A stretch of DNA of 64,000 nt from Prunus persica (lineage: Eukaryota; Streptophyta; Magnoliopsida; Rosales; Rosaceae), in contig NC_034009.1 in the NCBI RefSeq assembly GCF_000346465.2, positions 15,168,950 through 15,232,949 on the forward strand. The letters are read 5' to 3'. The notes under the pieces were generated by a model. It saw nothing but the letters and a program-made list of their open reading frames with translations, made no database searches and had not been told where the DNA came from. Made by a program: the position numbers and the translations under genes. Of the stretch, positions 47,489 through 59,903 are shown piece after piece (position 1 is the first letter of the stretch; each line of letters starts with the position of its first letter).

Positions 47489-50400
47489 TGTGTGTGTGTG
47501 TGTGTCCCACCTGAAATTGAAGTAAACTTCCTCAAGGCAGTATAACCTTCAGGCCAAATGTCTTTCTCATCCTGAAAATATTCTGAGTCCCTGACAAACT
47601 TTCCTGCAAGAAACTCCATATGGTGATGAATAGAATGGAAGTCTCAAAAAAGCAACTGGATGATCTCTTTATACAGAATTAATAATAATAAATAAACTAC
47701 CAGATCTTAAAGGAAAATTTCATAGGAAGGATCGAAATAAATCAAAATTTCTTGTCTGAAGATCTCTTAAGTAAATTGAATACTAAAAACAGAAAGACAA
47801 AAAAAAGCCGGCAACAGCATCCTTTCCTCATTTTTTTTTTCAAGAGAGAGAGGTGTGGGCTACAAAATGGAAATTAACCTTCCCTCTCCCAACCCCCCTC
47901 CCCCTCACATAGATTGAACCAAAGACCTTCCCCTTGCTAGGGGGAGAGTACAACTTTGGCTACAATTCCATTCATGGTGTTTCCTCACAGGGTTGGGATC
48001 CAGAAAAATCTAGCTTTGAAGAATGAAAATGCGTTCATTAATTATAACATCAAAATGTAGACAATACATGGGAACCGTCAAGTTTATATTATGCAATGTC
48101 AACGAAGAAGTACAAGACTACAAAGAAGTACCTAGGTTTGTTATCTGCAAATCCCCGATCACGTATGGAGAAGTTCCAAGGCGATCCAGTGTCCTCAGAA
48201 TCCGTACATCATCCAAACATCCTTCACCAGAATCTGCACTCACTTCATCTTCTCCACTTACACTTTCACACTCATCAATGTTAATTCCATTTTGCAGCCG
48301 TAGCATTCTTCTTGGAAGCTTTTGTTCATTGAGATACCTGATGATAACCAAAAGATTTGACTAGTTGGTACTCAGTTATGCAATAATTAAGGTCTTCATA
48401 TTGCATTGTTAAACAAAATACCTGAATCTTACAAATGTTTGGAGCAAATCTGATTGAGGCAGTCATATCCAGTGAAAGTTACAAAAAGTGATAAGTGCGG
48501 ATATTCAAATATTATCCATTTAAATCTCATAGCCTCCAAGTCCATAGGTACACATGATAATGTCACAAAAACATACACTACTTACACATTAACATTTATT
48601 AGAGTTAAGTACAAAATTGTCTCATGAAAACTATGCCACCTAGGTGATTATATATTTGCACATCATAATGAAAGCATGCAGAGATACTCCAAAGATGCTT
48701 GATTTGTGACAGACGCATGGCCATGTTAAAAAATATATAATATGATGTATGCATGATCATATTAAGAAATGACATCAGATGTACGATTATAAATTTATGA
48801 GTTCAACACCATGAAAAAACTAAAAGGTCATGTCAAAAATGATATAAGATTACATTTTTGCTTCTTCCAAGCTTTTGATGAATCCAGGCTTCTTGCACTT
48901 CAAATGGAATGAAGAAAGAAGTCCTTTGAGAAATGAGATTGCCTGTTTCACTTTAATCCTGTATAAATCACAACAGAAAAACGGTGAGGTCAGATTGAAA
49001 AAAAAAAATGGGGAATTCAGGTATGGTAAGTGCACTAAGATACATAAAATCTCCTCAAAATGTCAAAGAATCCCAAACCTTGCAAAGTCGTGGGTACCAA
49101 AAAACTGCACTGGAACTGATCGTCCTCCCAAACTTTTGGTTAAGCCTTTACGATCACCAATAAGGGATTCATCCACAACTATTGCTGGCCACATAGCATA
49201 ACCTGCACTACAGCAGTTGAAAGTAGTTTGTGTGAAATCGAATATTTGAAATCACCAGTTGGTGCAAAATCAAAGAAATGAAAAATCAATGTATAACAGT
49301 GGAAGAAACTTATAATTCATGTAACTGAAAATTTATCTCTGTGATCACCAGAACCTAATAAGTCTTTTAAATAAAGCCAGGTAACAATCAGGGAAGATGA
49401 AATGATCTGACACTTTCAATTTATAAAATAAAATAAAAAGTTGCGAATCAATTCTGCAGATATTTAAATATATCTCTATTCACAAAGAAGCCATTCTGTA
49501 GGAGTTTTGATTTGGACATAGTATGTTATTTGCTTCATGTTTCTAGGACTGATTTTGATGAGCACTATTGATTCTTTTTGTAGCTTTTTTTTTCTTTCTT
49601 TTCAGTAAAGGTTTCTGATTCTTATCCGCAAAAACAATATATACATACAAAAAACACAAAGAAAACCAATCATTTGCAGCGAGATTATGTAAGTGTACAT
49701 CCTATTAGTGCATAAATCATAAAAAGGGATATCCCTCTCTGTGCTGAATTGCTCCTACGGAGATTTTGGCCTGTTCTTACACCATTGTGAAATGGCAGAA
49801 AATTACAGCACTTTTGCATGGATAAGGAAAATTACAGGCTGAAAACTAGCCTGTTAGGTCCAAGATACAATCATAGAAAAAGCTTTTTTTTTTCCAACGC
49901 AAGCAAGGGGTTTACAATGTGAAAACATTTGCACCTTCATCTAATTGGTTTATTATATTTGGACATACTCTTGCTCAGGCCATAAGAAAATTAAAAACAA
50001 GTGAAAACAAAATCAAAGCAGTAGATTAAGCACACACCTGTAAGCTTGGCCCATATGATATCCCCAGGCTCTAGTTCTTGGCAGTCATCCAAACTCGCAG
50101 CCAACACAACCATCTCATTATAATCATAGACATCATTATCCATACTCTTCAGACTGTAACTCAAATTCAAACTCTCCATTTCTTCCCGAGAAATATAAAA
50201 TTTGATTCTCTCATTTGATAGAATCAAATCTTCCTCATCACCATCTTCGTATTCAACCTACATTGCAAAGTTCATAAGTAATGGCTCCAACAAGTTCGTA
50301 AGCAATGCCCTAACTTTTGCATACTCAGGCGCTCTCAACAACATAAGAACGATCAAACAAAGAAGAGAGCATGGAAATGAATAGTCATACTTGATGTCTA

Positions 50401-51334
50401 TTAGTGTCAGAGTTGTAACCCACAATGCGACCAGAATACGAATTAGCATCCAATGGCCAATAGACCTGTACTTAACAACAAGAAAAGTTTCAGAATTTCC
50501 TACAAGCACAGCAATGCTATGCTCACATCCTCAAAAACAACTTTAAAAAATGTCAAAAACAGCTTACAGAGTGCTTGCCTTGCATTGTAATCCAATAAAA
50601 GTTTTAGGATCAACGTCGCTGAAACTCAACCTGTTGAAAATCAACCATTAACACTTTCTCAAGAACCAATTGTTTAAGAATTGAAACCCTTTCGACCAAA
50701 AAAAAAGAAAGAATTGAAACCCTAAACTAAATACATACCCGACCCATTTCTTCACAGAAGAAGGATCCGAAAGAATTTTCTCGCAGCTAACAGAAGAATT
50801 CCGCTTCTTCAGCCGCAATTTCTCTCCATTTTTACTCCTATCGAGTTTATGATTGCTGCGAGAATCTCTCAATCGAGGCCCGTCCAAATTACACAGAATG
50901 CTAGAATCAACCCCCAATTTCAGTAACTCGTTAATCCCGAGCTTCCTCTTCTTCTTCTCCAAACCCCTCTCAAATTCGTCATCTCCATCAGCCTCCTCAA
51001 CCTTCACCGCCGCCGCTGGGGACTCATTCCGGGCCACCAAAGCATCGAAGAACGAGGAGCTCCGTTCGTAATGGCGGGGCCTCTTGGCGCGGCGCGAATA
51101 CACATTGACAATTGAGGGTTTCGGGGAGGGCTTCTGGTGATTCTGATCGCCATCGTCGAAGTGATTGAGCTTGCGAGCTTTGACCTTCTTGGACATGACG
51201 TTGGAGGACCCGCTGGCGCTGACGCAAGGCGACGTGGCCGAATACACGTGGTCCAGGGAGAGGTAGCGGAGGGGCGTGGAGGTGTGGATGTCGATTGAGG
51301 CGTCGTCGTTTTGGTGCTTTTGGGGAAATGCCAT
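38102..51334 (-). CDS. ATX1/ATX2: Histone H3-lysine-4 methyltransferase, trithorax-like (ATX1/ATX2 type)
   Basis: Twenty-four exons join in frame to 1091 aa: 51334-50739, 50630-50579, 50465-50391, 50257-50038, 49202-49079, 48958-48854, 48337-48132, 47603-47511, 47312-47215, 46481-46305, 45755-45612, 45447-45400, 45197-45080, 44998-44933, 44855-44794, 44569-44513, 43406-43338, 43134-42936, 42325-42041, 41534-41473, 41391-41314, 39533-39438, 38422-38319, 38243-38102. Domains: PWWP from about 304 ([16 protein letters not shown]); FYRN/FYRC about 460-570 ([22 protein letters not shown]); PHD about 624-680 ([20 protein letters not shown]); extended PHD about 680-800 ([20 protein letters not shown]); SET about 930-1045 with NHSC at 1006-1009 and YDYR at 1042-1045; post-SET Cys at 1055, 1057 and 1062. 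It writes H3K4 methylation in nuclear chromatin, in the family affecting flowering and stress genes. Intron 2 is GC-AG. ATX1 and ATX2 are co-orthologues, so the symbol stays open. Confidence 0.97.
39842..40638 (-). mobile_element. LINE fragments in ATX intron 21
   Basis: 40638-40252 encodes a zf-RVT/C-terminal ORF2 piece ([48 protein letters not shown]). Directly after it on the same strand come an endonuclease-end piece ([13 protein letters not shown], about 40140-40100) and then a reverse-transcriptase tail ([20 protein letters not shown], 40024-39842). The order is not that of one intact LINE, so two insertions or a rearrangement are implied. Same family as the LINE pieces in the protease introns. 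Confidence 0.8.
47434..47504. repeat. Compound microsatellite (TA)n(GA)n(GT)n beside an ATX splice donor
   Basis: Three dinucleotide runs in ATX intron 8. On the gene strand the intron begins GTGGGACACACACAC, so the repeat starts within about 6 nt of the exon 8 donor (exon ends at 47511). Confidence 0.95.
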
Positions 51335-52057
51335 GAAGAAGGGAGAGAGAGCAAAAGAAGGGGGGCTTTCTCGCTTTTGCTCTCTCTCTGTTTGTGTTTG
51401 TGCGTCTCTGTGACTCTGTTTGCGTGGTTAGGTTAGGGTTGGGGTTTTAAAGAAAGAGGACAGAAAGAAAGAAAGAAAGGAGACGGATCTGTCAGTCTGT
51501 CTCTGCGGTTTTTGGAGGGAGGGTTTTGATCCCAATTATCAGTTTCCCGCCTGCAGTAAGAAGAGAGAGGGAGAGAGAGAGAGATGGAACCACTGAAACT
51601 GAGTTAAAAAGTGTACATTTCATTATATACGTAAACCATAAAAATAATTTTAAAATAAAAGACGTGGATTAGCTTCTTTATAATATCACTTTTTCGAGAA
51701 AAAAGATTTTGAAATTATATTATGAATTATCTGTTGACATGGAAAAATAAATTTATTCTATAATTCTTAATCCGGAACAGTGTTAGTTAAACAATGATCT
51801 ATTTTACAAACTTGAGCATATGTAATTCTTTAACTGGATTGTTTTGATATGGCAAACATTTTCTATTTAGTAAGAATACCACAACAATTAAGTTATATTC
51901 TTGTTTTTATAAATTAACAAAATTTATTGTATTTCCTTGAGTGTAATTATATTTTGTTAGCAAAACTATTTAGCAATATGTAGCAAAATTAACAATATTT
52001 AGCAAAACTATGATTTTGTTAGTGTAATTTGAAAGGTTCACCATCTTTTTATTCTTA
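51335..52057 (-). promoter_or_regulatory. ATX 5' leader and promoter region
   Basis: Upstream of the ATG at 51334 the plus strand carries GA/CT-rich tracts (51340-51400, 51460-51480, 51556-51582), common in plant 5' leaders. No clear TATA box, as is usual for housekeeping chromatin genes. AT-rich DNA follows up to the nested transposon block. Confidence 0.45.
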
Positions 52058-52960
52058 GAGCATCTACAGTGAAGAAGTGTAAATTCGGAGGTGTAAAGCT
52101 ATTTTTACATCTCCTTTAACCTTCGGGAGATGTAAATATTATTTATGCTCCAATGAGTTGGATGCAAATTCAAATATGTAAATTCGATTTTCTTGTATTA
52201 ATTCATTTTTTGTGTTAATTTTTTTTTTATGTTAATATTTGTGCGTGTTTGGTTTAATTATTTTTCTAAACTTTGACGTAAAAATTTTAAAATTCCGATA
52301 AGATATAATTTCATTCAATATGATGTAAATAAAATTAAGGGGGGTGTATTCAATTGAGATTTTAAAAGACTATTTATTGATAAATAAGTCCAGTGAATTT
52401 TAAAAGACTATTTGAGAATGTAATGACTTATAAGATTTTTTTAAAAGATTTTTTGTACGCAGGATTTTTTATGTTTGGATTTTAAAGATTTATATCATAA
52501 AAATTTATAAGAATTGAAAGGACCACATGGATTTTTTATTTGTATGATGCTAACCAACCAACTTAGTTGGATGATGAGCAATGTCTAGTTCAATGGTGCA
52601 CGAATTCTTCAGGAACAGCCTCTACAACCCAAGCTTTCCAAATGATGGTGGAATTTATCCTTCCCGAATGTTTTATAATAGGTATAAGGTTACTAAGCGG
52701 CGGACACTTGGTTCAAACAATGGAATGGAGCCATAAATAAAAAGCCAATGAAAGTCAATTGCTTAAAGTTGTGGGCACTTGCATCAGCAATAACATAAAC
52801 GGGATCAAATGGAATGGAACAATAAATAAAAGCAAACATTCAAAGTTACAAGAGTCAATTTGAAAGATAACAAAGAAACACAATTTTAACAAAGAAAAGT
52901 AAAATTCAATAAAATTTTCCCAATCTTTTAATAGCCAATTTGATGTAGATTCATGTCCTC

Positions 52961-54403
52961 TTAAGTAGCATTTCTCCACATATCTAAAGCTATGGTAGCC
53001 CTCCATGCATTAGCATTTTCTTGTTGCTGCTCTTGGGTTTGAACAATAAGTTCCAAATTCTCTTCTTCATTAACTGGTAATACTGAAGATGAAGAAGATT
53101 CGTGTACTAGTTCAATTGGAAATTCATCAGAACAACACTTTTTGCGAAGAAAGTTATGTAGTGCTACACATGCTAACACAAGCTCTGCTTGTGTCTTAAA
53201 TGGAAATGGAGGCGCTGACTTAAAAATTGTGAACTATGATTTAAAAATGTCAAATATCCTCTCGATCACATTCCTCAATGATGCATGGCGAAGATTGAAC
53301 AATTCATTTTCATTTTGAGGGTCATTACCATGACCCGCAAAATCTTGGAAATGATATCGCACACCTCAAAATGGAGCTAAAAATTGACGCCAATTAGGAA
53401 ATCCACAATCCACTAGGAAATATTTACCTAATTATATATACAATACATATAAAATTAGTATAAAAAGTTAAAAATATATATATATTTATCATTTAAAATA
53501 AGTACTTACCTTGGGGCACTTTAAGTCCATTCATCCCTGATAAAGCATCATATAGTAGCTTTGAACCATGAGCCGAACCCTCCCACCCGCTAAGAACGTA
53601 CATGAATTCCAAATCAAAGTTACAAGCAACTAATACATTTTGTGATATCTTTCCATGACGATTACGATAATGGCTTACATCTCTTCCCCTTACCATTGCT
53701 GGAATATGTGTACCATCAATAGCTCCAAATGCAATCCTAAAATTATTCATATATCACAATAACCATATTATGAAAAATACATATTATAATAACAATATTA
53801 TTATAATTAGATAATTATCACATACCTTGAAATAAGGGTAAAACCTTGTGCTTTCCGTTATTTTAGATGGCACAGCCGGTCCTGGTTTAGCCATCCAATC
53901 AGATGCTATTGAATTCAAGGCCTTCAAAATCTTGTGAAAATTTTCACTTGCAGCAAATTGTGATCGACCAAATGTATTACGAATGACACAATATCGAGTA
54001 TTTTGGGCGACGATTTGTAGAAATGATGCAAGCATTTCTTCAACACAAATAAATCTTGTATCTCCAAAAGTGTTTTTTCTCTAAGAATTGTGCATAACTT
54101 CCGGAATACATCTGGATACATTCTATATACTTGTCGGAAGATTTCAGGATCATCGTTCAATGCTTGATGTATATAGTCATATCCACTGCTAGTAATTCGC
54201 CGTCGAGTTAATGGACGTTCAATATATTCACCACGCATCATATTCAGAAACTGATTTAGCACATGCATTACTGCATAAATTGCCATCACTGAACTGTAAA
54301 TGGCTTCATAAAATTGTTCATCTATTTCTTCATCATCTATATCTTCATCATCAATTTCTTCTTCCTCTATGTCATTACCTTCATATATGTTCGGTTGTGA
54401 CAT
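52961..54403 (-). pseudogene. Harbinger DDE transposase of element 3, decayed, second catalytic Asp lost
   Basis: Starts MSQPNIYEGNDIEEEEIDDE with a long acidic stretch, then RRITSSGYDYIHQALNDDPE, RMYPDVFRKLC, a frameshift near 54050, and MLASFLQIVAQNTRYCVI, GRSQFAASENFHKIL. An intron donor follows TTCAAG at about 53832. Exon 2 shows FGAIDGTHIPAMV (first Asp, preceded by a 1-nt insertion), QNVLVACNFDLEFMYVLSGW and EGSAHGSKLLYDAL, where Gly stands in the position of the second catalytic Asp (HDS in relatives). Later LRNVIERIFDIFKS keeps the Glu, then a stop, then FPFKTQAELVLACVALHNFL and a short tail. Clearly inactive. Confidence 0.85.
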
Positions 54404-54983
54404 TATGCGTACATAAAAAAATATACGAAACTGTAAAATAATAAAAAGAAGAAAATAGTACACATTATAATATAATAATTGCATAAAAAAAGTAAAAGCA
54501 AAGAAGGAAGATATTGATGACATAAAAAAGTAAAAGCAAAGAAAGAAGGAATATTCTCTACTCTGGTAGTTATTGTAACTAATAAATTGGGATCCAATTT
54601 CAAGGTCTGTATATGGAGGCAATTCTGCTGAGCACAATATATAAATAGGAAGGACAAAACAATATATATGGCTATGACACATTAAATTGGGATCAAAATA
54701 GGAAGGATCCGAAAATCAACAAAGGCAATAAGGCCATAACAAATACTTTATTCAAACCATCTAATGGTGCAACCAAAGTACCAAATTATAATCCAAATAG
54801 TTCAACCAAAGTACCTAAATAGTTTAACCAAATTACAATAACAATAGTTCAACCAAATTATAATCCAAATAGTTAACAATAGTTCAACCAAATTATAACT
54901 CAAATAGTTCAACCAAAATAGAAGCAAAATAGCACAAACTAAAATATAGTTCAACAAAACCCAAGATGATCAACATACTAGAA

Positions 54984-55987
54984 TCATCCTAACTTGAATT
55001 TTATCCAAGATGAGCGCTCTTCCAATGACATCTTCAAGAACAAGTCCTTCTTTGCTTTATTACTAAGCAATTCACCTGCCATGTAACGAGTATTGTCATC
55101 CAAATTTGGTATCTCTTTTATAGCATCCCAAATATCCCTCTCTCTTTCTCTTTCTCTTTCTTTTTCTCTTTCTCTTTTCTCCATTAGGTTAGATATTTTA
55201 ACAAAATTGGCAGAAATAGTCTCAATGCGATGGGAACCTCCGAACCTAAAGGGGATTGAGATGGTGGACTACATTGGTGGGGTGATGAAGGTTGGTAGGA
55301 TGGTTCATAGTGATTTGGTGCTATGAACGCATCATTGTTAGGATCATATGAAAAGTCTTCTATCCCAAAATCTCTATTTTCTTCCCCATAAGTTGTTGCA
55401 TCGGTATCATCAGTGCCCAATGCAATGGAGTCATTCCCAGTAGTAGTTCCACCCCCAACGATAATCTTCAAATCCTCATAATCAACTACACTTTTTTCTC
55501 GAAGTTTACTGTGACTTGGGTGGGACTAGCAAAGAACAAATTATTCATTGTTAATATATTGCAAATAACAAACTATACTAAACTAGTAAGCTATTAATAT
55601 ACTTAAAAGATTATGAACTAAGCTCACCTTCAAGTAATCTTTCCATACTTCATCACTAGCAATGAACGTCTTTGCAATTGGGTCCCACCCAAAGCCAGAG
55701 TTATTACGCATAAGCGTAGACATCTTGTTATATTGCTTCTTAAACCACTTCATTCGGCTCAAGTAATGATTATAAGTTTTTGGGAACCTAATTTTTGCAT
55801 TAAGACGAGGAAGTATCACTCTTTCTACATTTTGCTTGCTAAGTGACCCATTAGCATCATGCAATCCACTATTGATAGCATCCACCAAGAGGTGCAACAA
55901 CTCATTGGTATCGTCTATAGTCCAAGATTCATAGTTCTCTTTCTCTTTGCCCTTTCCTTTGTTATTTCCTTGTTGTGAATCCCCCAT
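54984..55987 (-). pseudogene. MYB/SANT-type ORF1 of Harbinger element 3 (one frameshift)
   Basis: Exon 1, 55987-55628 (120 codons), begins MGDSQQGNNKGKGKEKENYE and has the plant Myb_DNA-bind_3 pattern: SWTIDDTNELLHLLVDAINS, RFPKTYNHYLSRMKWFKKQY and GFGWDPIAKTFIASDEVWKD. A GT-AG intron leads to exon 2 (from 55525; SHPSHSKLREKSVVDYEDL). It runs into a Ser/Pro/Asp-rich linker. A single frameshift near 55230 separates this from RIETISANFVKISNL, a Glu/Arg repeat tract ([15 protein letters not shown]) and IPNLDDNTRYMAGELLSNKA. The acidic/Arg tract coincides with a TCTTTC microsatellite. The DNA-binding half looks intact. Confidence 0.8.
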
Positions 55988-57019
55988 TTAAATTACTACT
56001 ACAACATATATAAGAAATTTATTAGTTATTTCACAAGAATACGTATCATACCAAACAAGAAAAGAAAAGAAAAGAATTTCACTATTGTCCCTATTTCCTA
56101 TTTTCTTTCTAACTTTGGTGAATATTAATGGTAAGTCCTAGGTCTTTGGCATAGTTGTTAATAGTAGGAGAGGGATATGATGTGAAGGCTAGGATGATGC
56201 AAATTGTCTATGCCAATTCTTGTTTATATACACGTCACAAAGAACCCACGAAGCTCTATATATATACACACAAAGAACACTAATGAAAAATATATATGTA
56301 AGACCATGCAGTACATGATAGCCATAAACAGACAATAAACGCATACCATATACAGCAAGGAGTCAAAATTAATACATAGAATCATAGCAGTATTGTGATA
56401 AAACAAAAGTGATATTAGTGGTTTTTCTTTATATGAAATCTTTAACCATCAGAAGTAAGCTTTAAGGCATCTCGCTATTGTTGAAGCCTGTACAACTACA
56501 AATCACCAAAGCCAATATGAGCAACAACAGCTAACCCATCCAAACCATAACACGTAGACCATAAACAGCAATTGTTTGATTCTCCCATACACCCCCCTAT
56601 ATAATACATGATAGCAACATGGCATATAGCAAATATACAGACAATAAACGCAAGAAGACACAGCATGAGAACGAAGCAATACCTTGTTCACGAAGAACCG
56701 TTCAACTTCATGAAGAGCTGTTCAACTTCTCTAGCAGAAAAAAAAAACTCACGTATGTGAAAAGTCTGATGGGTTAGGGTGAGATTTTTTTTATAGGGTT
56801 TGGTATTTATACCTTCCAATAAAAAGTCACACAAATTCCTAATTAAAAAAAAGGCTTATTATCACAAAACATCCCTAAGGTTTATGAAACTATCAGATTG
56901 CATCCTTAATATTTTTTTTTTTGTCATTCGTGGTCCTCAAGGTTAGTATGCATGATCACAAATGGTCCCTGCCGTTAGGTTTCGTCAAAAACTCCGTTAA
57001 CTTGCTGATGTGGCATATA

Positions 57020-59903
57020 TGACAGGACCCGATCCCAATTCCACTTTGGAATTCGAACCAAGTCCTGTGCGTGTCCGACACCTGGCGAATGTCGGGCACA
57101 AATGACCCTTTTACCCTTCCTGTTACAATTACTGTTAAAACTTCCCTTAGACTCCTGCCGAAAATTCGGCAGAGTCTCCCCTATATTTTGTCTAAACCCA
57201 AAATCTTCCACCTGTTAAACAAGCAAATAATTTTCCACCAACTGCCAGAATAAAATAACCAAGCATTCACCAGATCAAGTTTCCCACTAAAACGAGATAT
57301 CAAAGCATTTTCTACTAATTTACAAGATTTCAAGAACTTTTACAATAAAATCCTACGTTTCTTGGTGGTGTGGAAGCTAAGAGTGGCCTGGTGGTGGATG
57401 CATGCGCACTTCTACAGCCTGGGGGTGAAAAACAAGTTTGAAAATGTGAGTGGACAAAAATAATGTTCTTGAAATCAGTTTATAATCATAATAACCCTCA
57501 TGGTAAAAATAACTTGATAAGTAAGGCTAAAGTTCAATTGTGTTCAATATAAGATATTCATCTAACTATATATAAATGTATGTATAGAAATTCGTAAAAT
57601 TGAACAATTATATAAAATGACTGAAAGCAATAGCTGTATAAAAATACTCAAATTCCTTTACACTACCACCTAAATGTACCCCTGTAAAATCCGTCAAATC
57701 CCCTGGCAGGTCTCGGCGACACAAAGTCTATCCGAGCCGCAAACTGACAGGATTCAGGGGACTATGGTCAGCCTGATCCACCGGCAGGTCTCGATGACAC
57801 CAAGTCGACTCGAGCAGCTTTGGCAAGATACAGGGGACCGTAGTCAGCCTGATCCGCAATCCTGGCAGGTCTCGGGGATACAGAGTCAGCCGAGCCGCAA
57901 ATCCTGGCAGGTCTCGGGGACACCGAGTCAGCCGAGCCGCAAATCCTGGCAGGTCTCAGGGACACAGAGTCAGCCGAGCCACAAATCCTAGCAGGTCTCG
58001 GGGACACAGAGTCAGTCGAGCCGCAAATCCTGGCACTCACGGTCCGAGCGTCCCCGAAACTCGTGAGGCAATGTCAAGTGCACTGACAGAACTGTAAACA
58101 GACTGGATGTCCGTAGACATCGGTCCGTCTAAGGGTAATCACTAAAAACAAGCGGGTACATGGTGGTTCTAATTTAAAAAAATCTGATAATTCTTCGAAA
58201 TCTGATAAATCTGAGCTAAGTTACTATTTCTGTATCGAAGATCTCAAGTCTGCTGCTCAACTAAGTATTATAAAAATAAAGATATTTCACGATGCAATTC
58301 ATGCTCAGAAAATATGTAATAACACTTATTCAAAATCAAATTTAAAATTTAAAATTATAAATATCATTTAGAAAAGAAAACTTCACTCACTGCTGGTCCG
58401 AGCAAGCTGGACCCTTTGAAGGTCCCTCCTGTGGTTCTGCCGGTCCTCTGGTGCCTGATTACCCATAAAGATTAAATTAATAAAACTGCTCAATAAAAGA
58501 ATTAAATTAAACACCCTGCCCTCGGCTCCTAGAAATGCGTGTACTCCTTTTAAAGTCACTCCTATGCCCACTTTAGCATTTCAGACAATTAGAACGGCCT
58601 TGAAAGACCTGAAGCTGTTCCAAGCGATAAACTGTCAGACCGGCCGATCCGGAACTTCGTGGGGTCCACGATCTCCGATGGCCAATCTGGGATTCTCTAA
58701 AGGTTCCTTACAGAGAAAGACCCATGTCCTGCGAGTTTGGTCCGAAACGGACGGTCAGATTAGCCAAAATTGCATTATCGCTTCAAATCCAAACTCTAGC
58801 CCCAGGGTTCGCGATTTCGGAGTATCCGGGACTCCGATTCGCAATCCATCGAATCCTACACGATCCTGAAATCATGTAGAACGACATATCTGAATTTGGG
58901 TGCGATCCAACTGCTCGACGACACTGTACCCAAGGATCGCGCGATATGAAAAATCTGTTCGAGGCTCAAACGGACTCCAAATCGAGATCCGCGAAATCCT
59001 ACGCGCTCGTGACAACACGAGGATTGCAAAACTACTCAGAGTCACTTCACTACCCTCACCCACGCACCGCCACACATGCGGGCAGTTTGAGTGTCCAAAG
59101 CGATACCGGGTTGCCGGAAAGACTCGAACCAAGACTCCAAACTCCTATCCTAGGTAAAACATCCCATTTGGAGTCACTTTTGTTCTTGGTCATACCCCAA
59201 AAAGTGGCCAGAAATGGCCGATCACGGCGGCCGAAGTTCGGCCGATTTTCAATTCGAAAATCGAGTGATCTAGAGGTAAAATCGATCAAAACCCAGCCAA
59301 CCATCAGTTAGAGCATGAAAAATAGCTGAGAAACCATACCTTACTCGAACGATTTGGTTGAGAAACGAAGGAGATCGAGGAGCTTGAAGTTTCGACTGAA
59401 AACCGGCGGAAAACTCCAGATTCCGGCCAGTTCCCGGCGGCCCCAGGTCGGCGGCGGGTCGGGGAAGAACGGCGAGGCCGAGGCGGAGCTGACGGTACCC
59501 TTGCCGGAGATCGGGCCGAGCTGTAGCGGCGGCGGGACGAGCTGGAAGGGGAGGAGGCGCGCGGCTGGTCACGCGGGAGGAGAGAGAGAGAGAGGAGAGA
59601 GAAAAATGAAGAGAGAGAGAGAGAGAGGAGAAAGGGATAAAAATCTGACTTTTTGTCCAAATTACAGTTTTGCCCTTTGCGGTATTTTGACCGTATTTTC
59701 TTTGTTACAACTCCGATTCGAGTCTACTCCGTGTCTACGAATGCGTTTCGCCGTGCTCTACACAACGGCGTAAGCGAAATTGCCAACTTCCTTCTCGATC
59801 AAAAAGTTAACTTTTTCCCTATTAAATAATGCGAGGGCAAAATCGTCTTTTTGCTAGAATAAATAAATCCTAATTTTTAGATATTTTGTTTTGGGTTATT
59901 ACA
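57020..59903. mobile_element. Solo LTR, 2.9 kb, with 5-bp target duplication
   Basis: Begins TGACAGGACCCGATCCC and ends GGGTTATTACA, i.e. TG...CA, with ATATA immediately on both sides (57015-57019 and 59904-59908). There is no primer site, gag, pol or second LTR. The interior has a 42-bp minisatellite, a G/C-rich segment and a GAGA-rich tract (59579-59635). Apparent frames inside (e.g. 57674-57991 and 59354-59773) are read-through of repeats or GC-rich sequence. A long LTR like this is usual for Gypsy-type elements. Confidence 0.82.
57700..58040. repeat. 42-bp minisatellite in the solo LTR
   Basis: About seven copies of a 42-bp unit with core GGCAGGTCTCGGGGACACAG and AGTCAGCCGAGCCGCAAATC. 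Because 42 is a multiple of three, both strands give false repetitive frames (WQVSGTPSQPSRKS on plus). Confidence 0.9.

Noticed and set aside
57674..58040. Repetitive proteins on both strands (SWQVSG and ARICGSADSVS repeats)
   Set aside because: Products of the 42-bp minisatellite in the solo LTR; its period is a multiple of three, so frames stay open.
59270..59773. Overlapping GC-rich frames of 100-139 aa
   Set aside because: High-GC stretch of the solo LTR with GAGA repeats; mutually overlapping on both strands, no domain.
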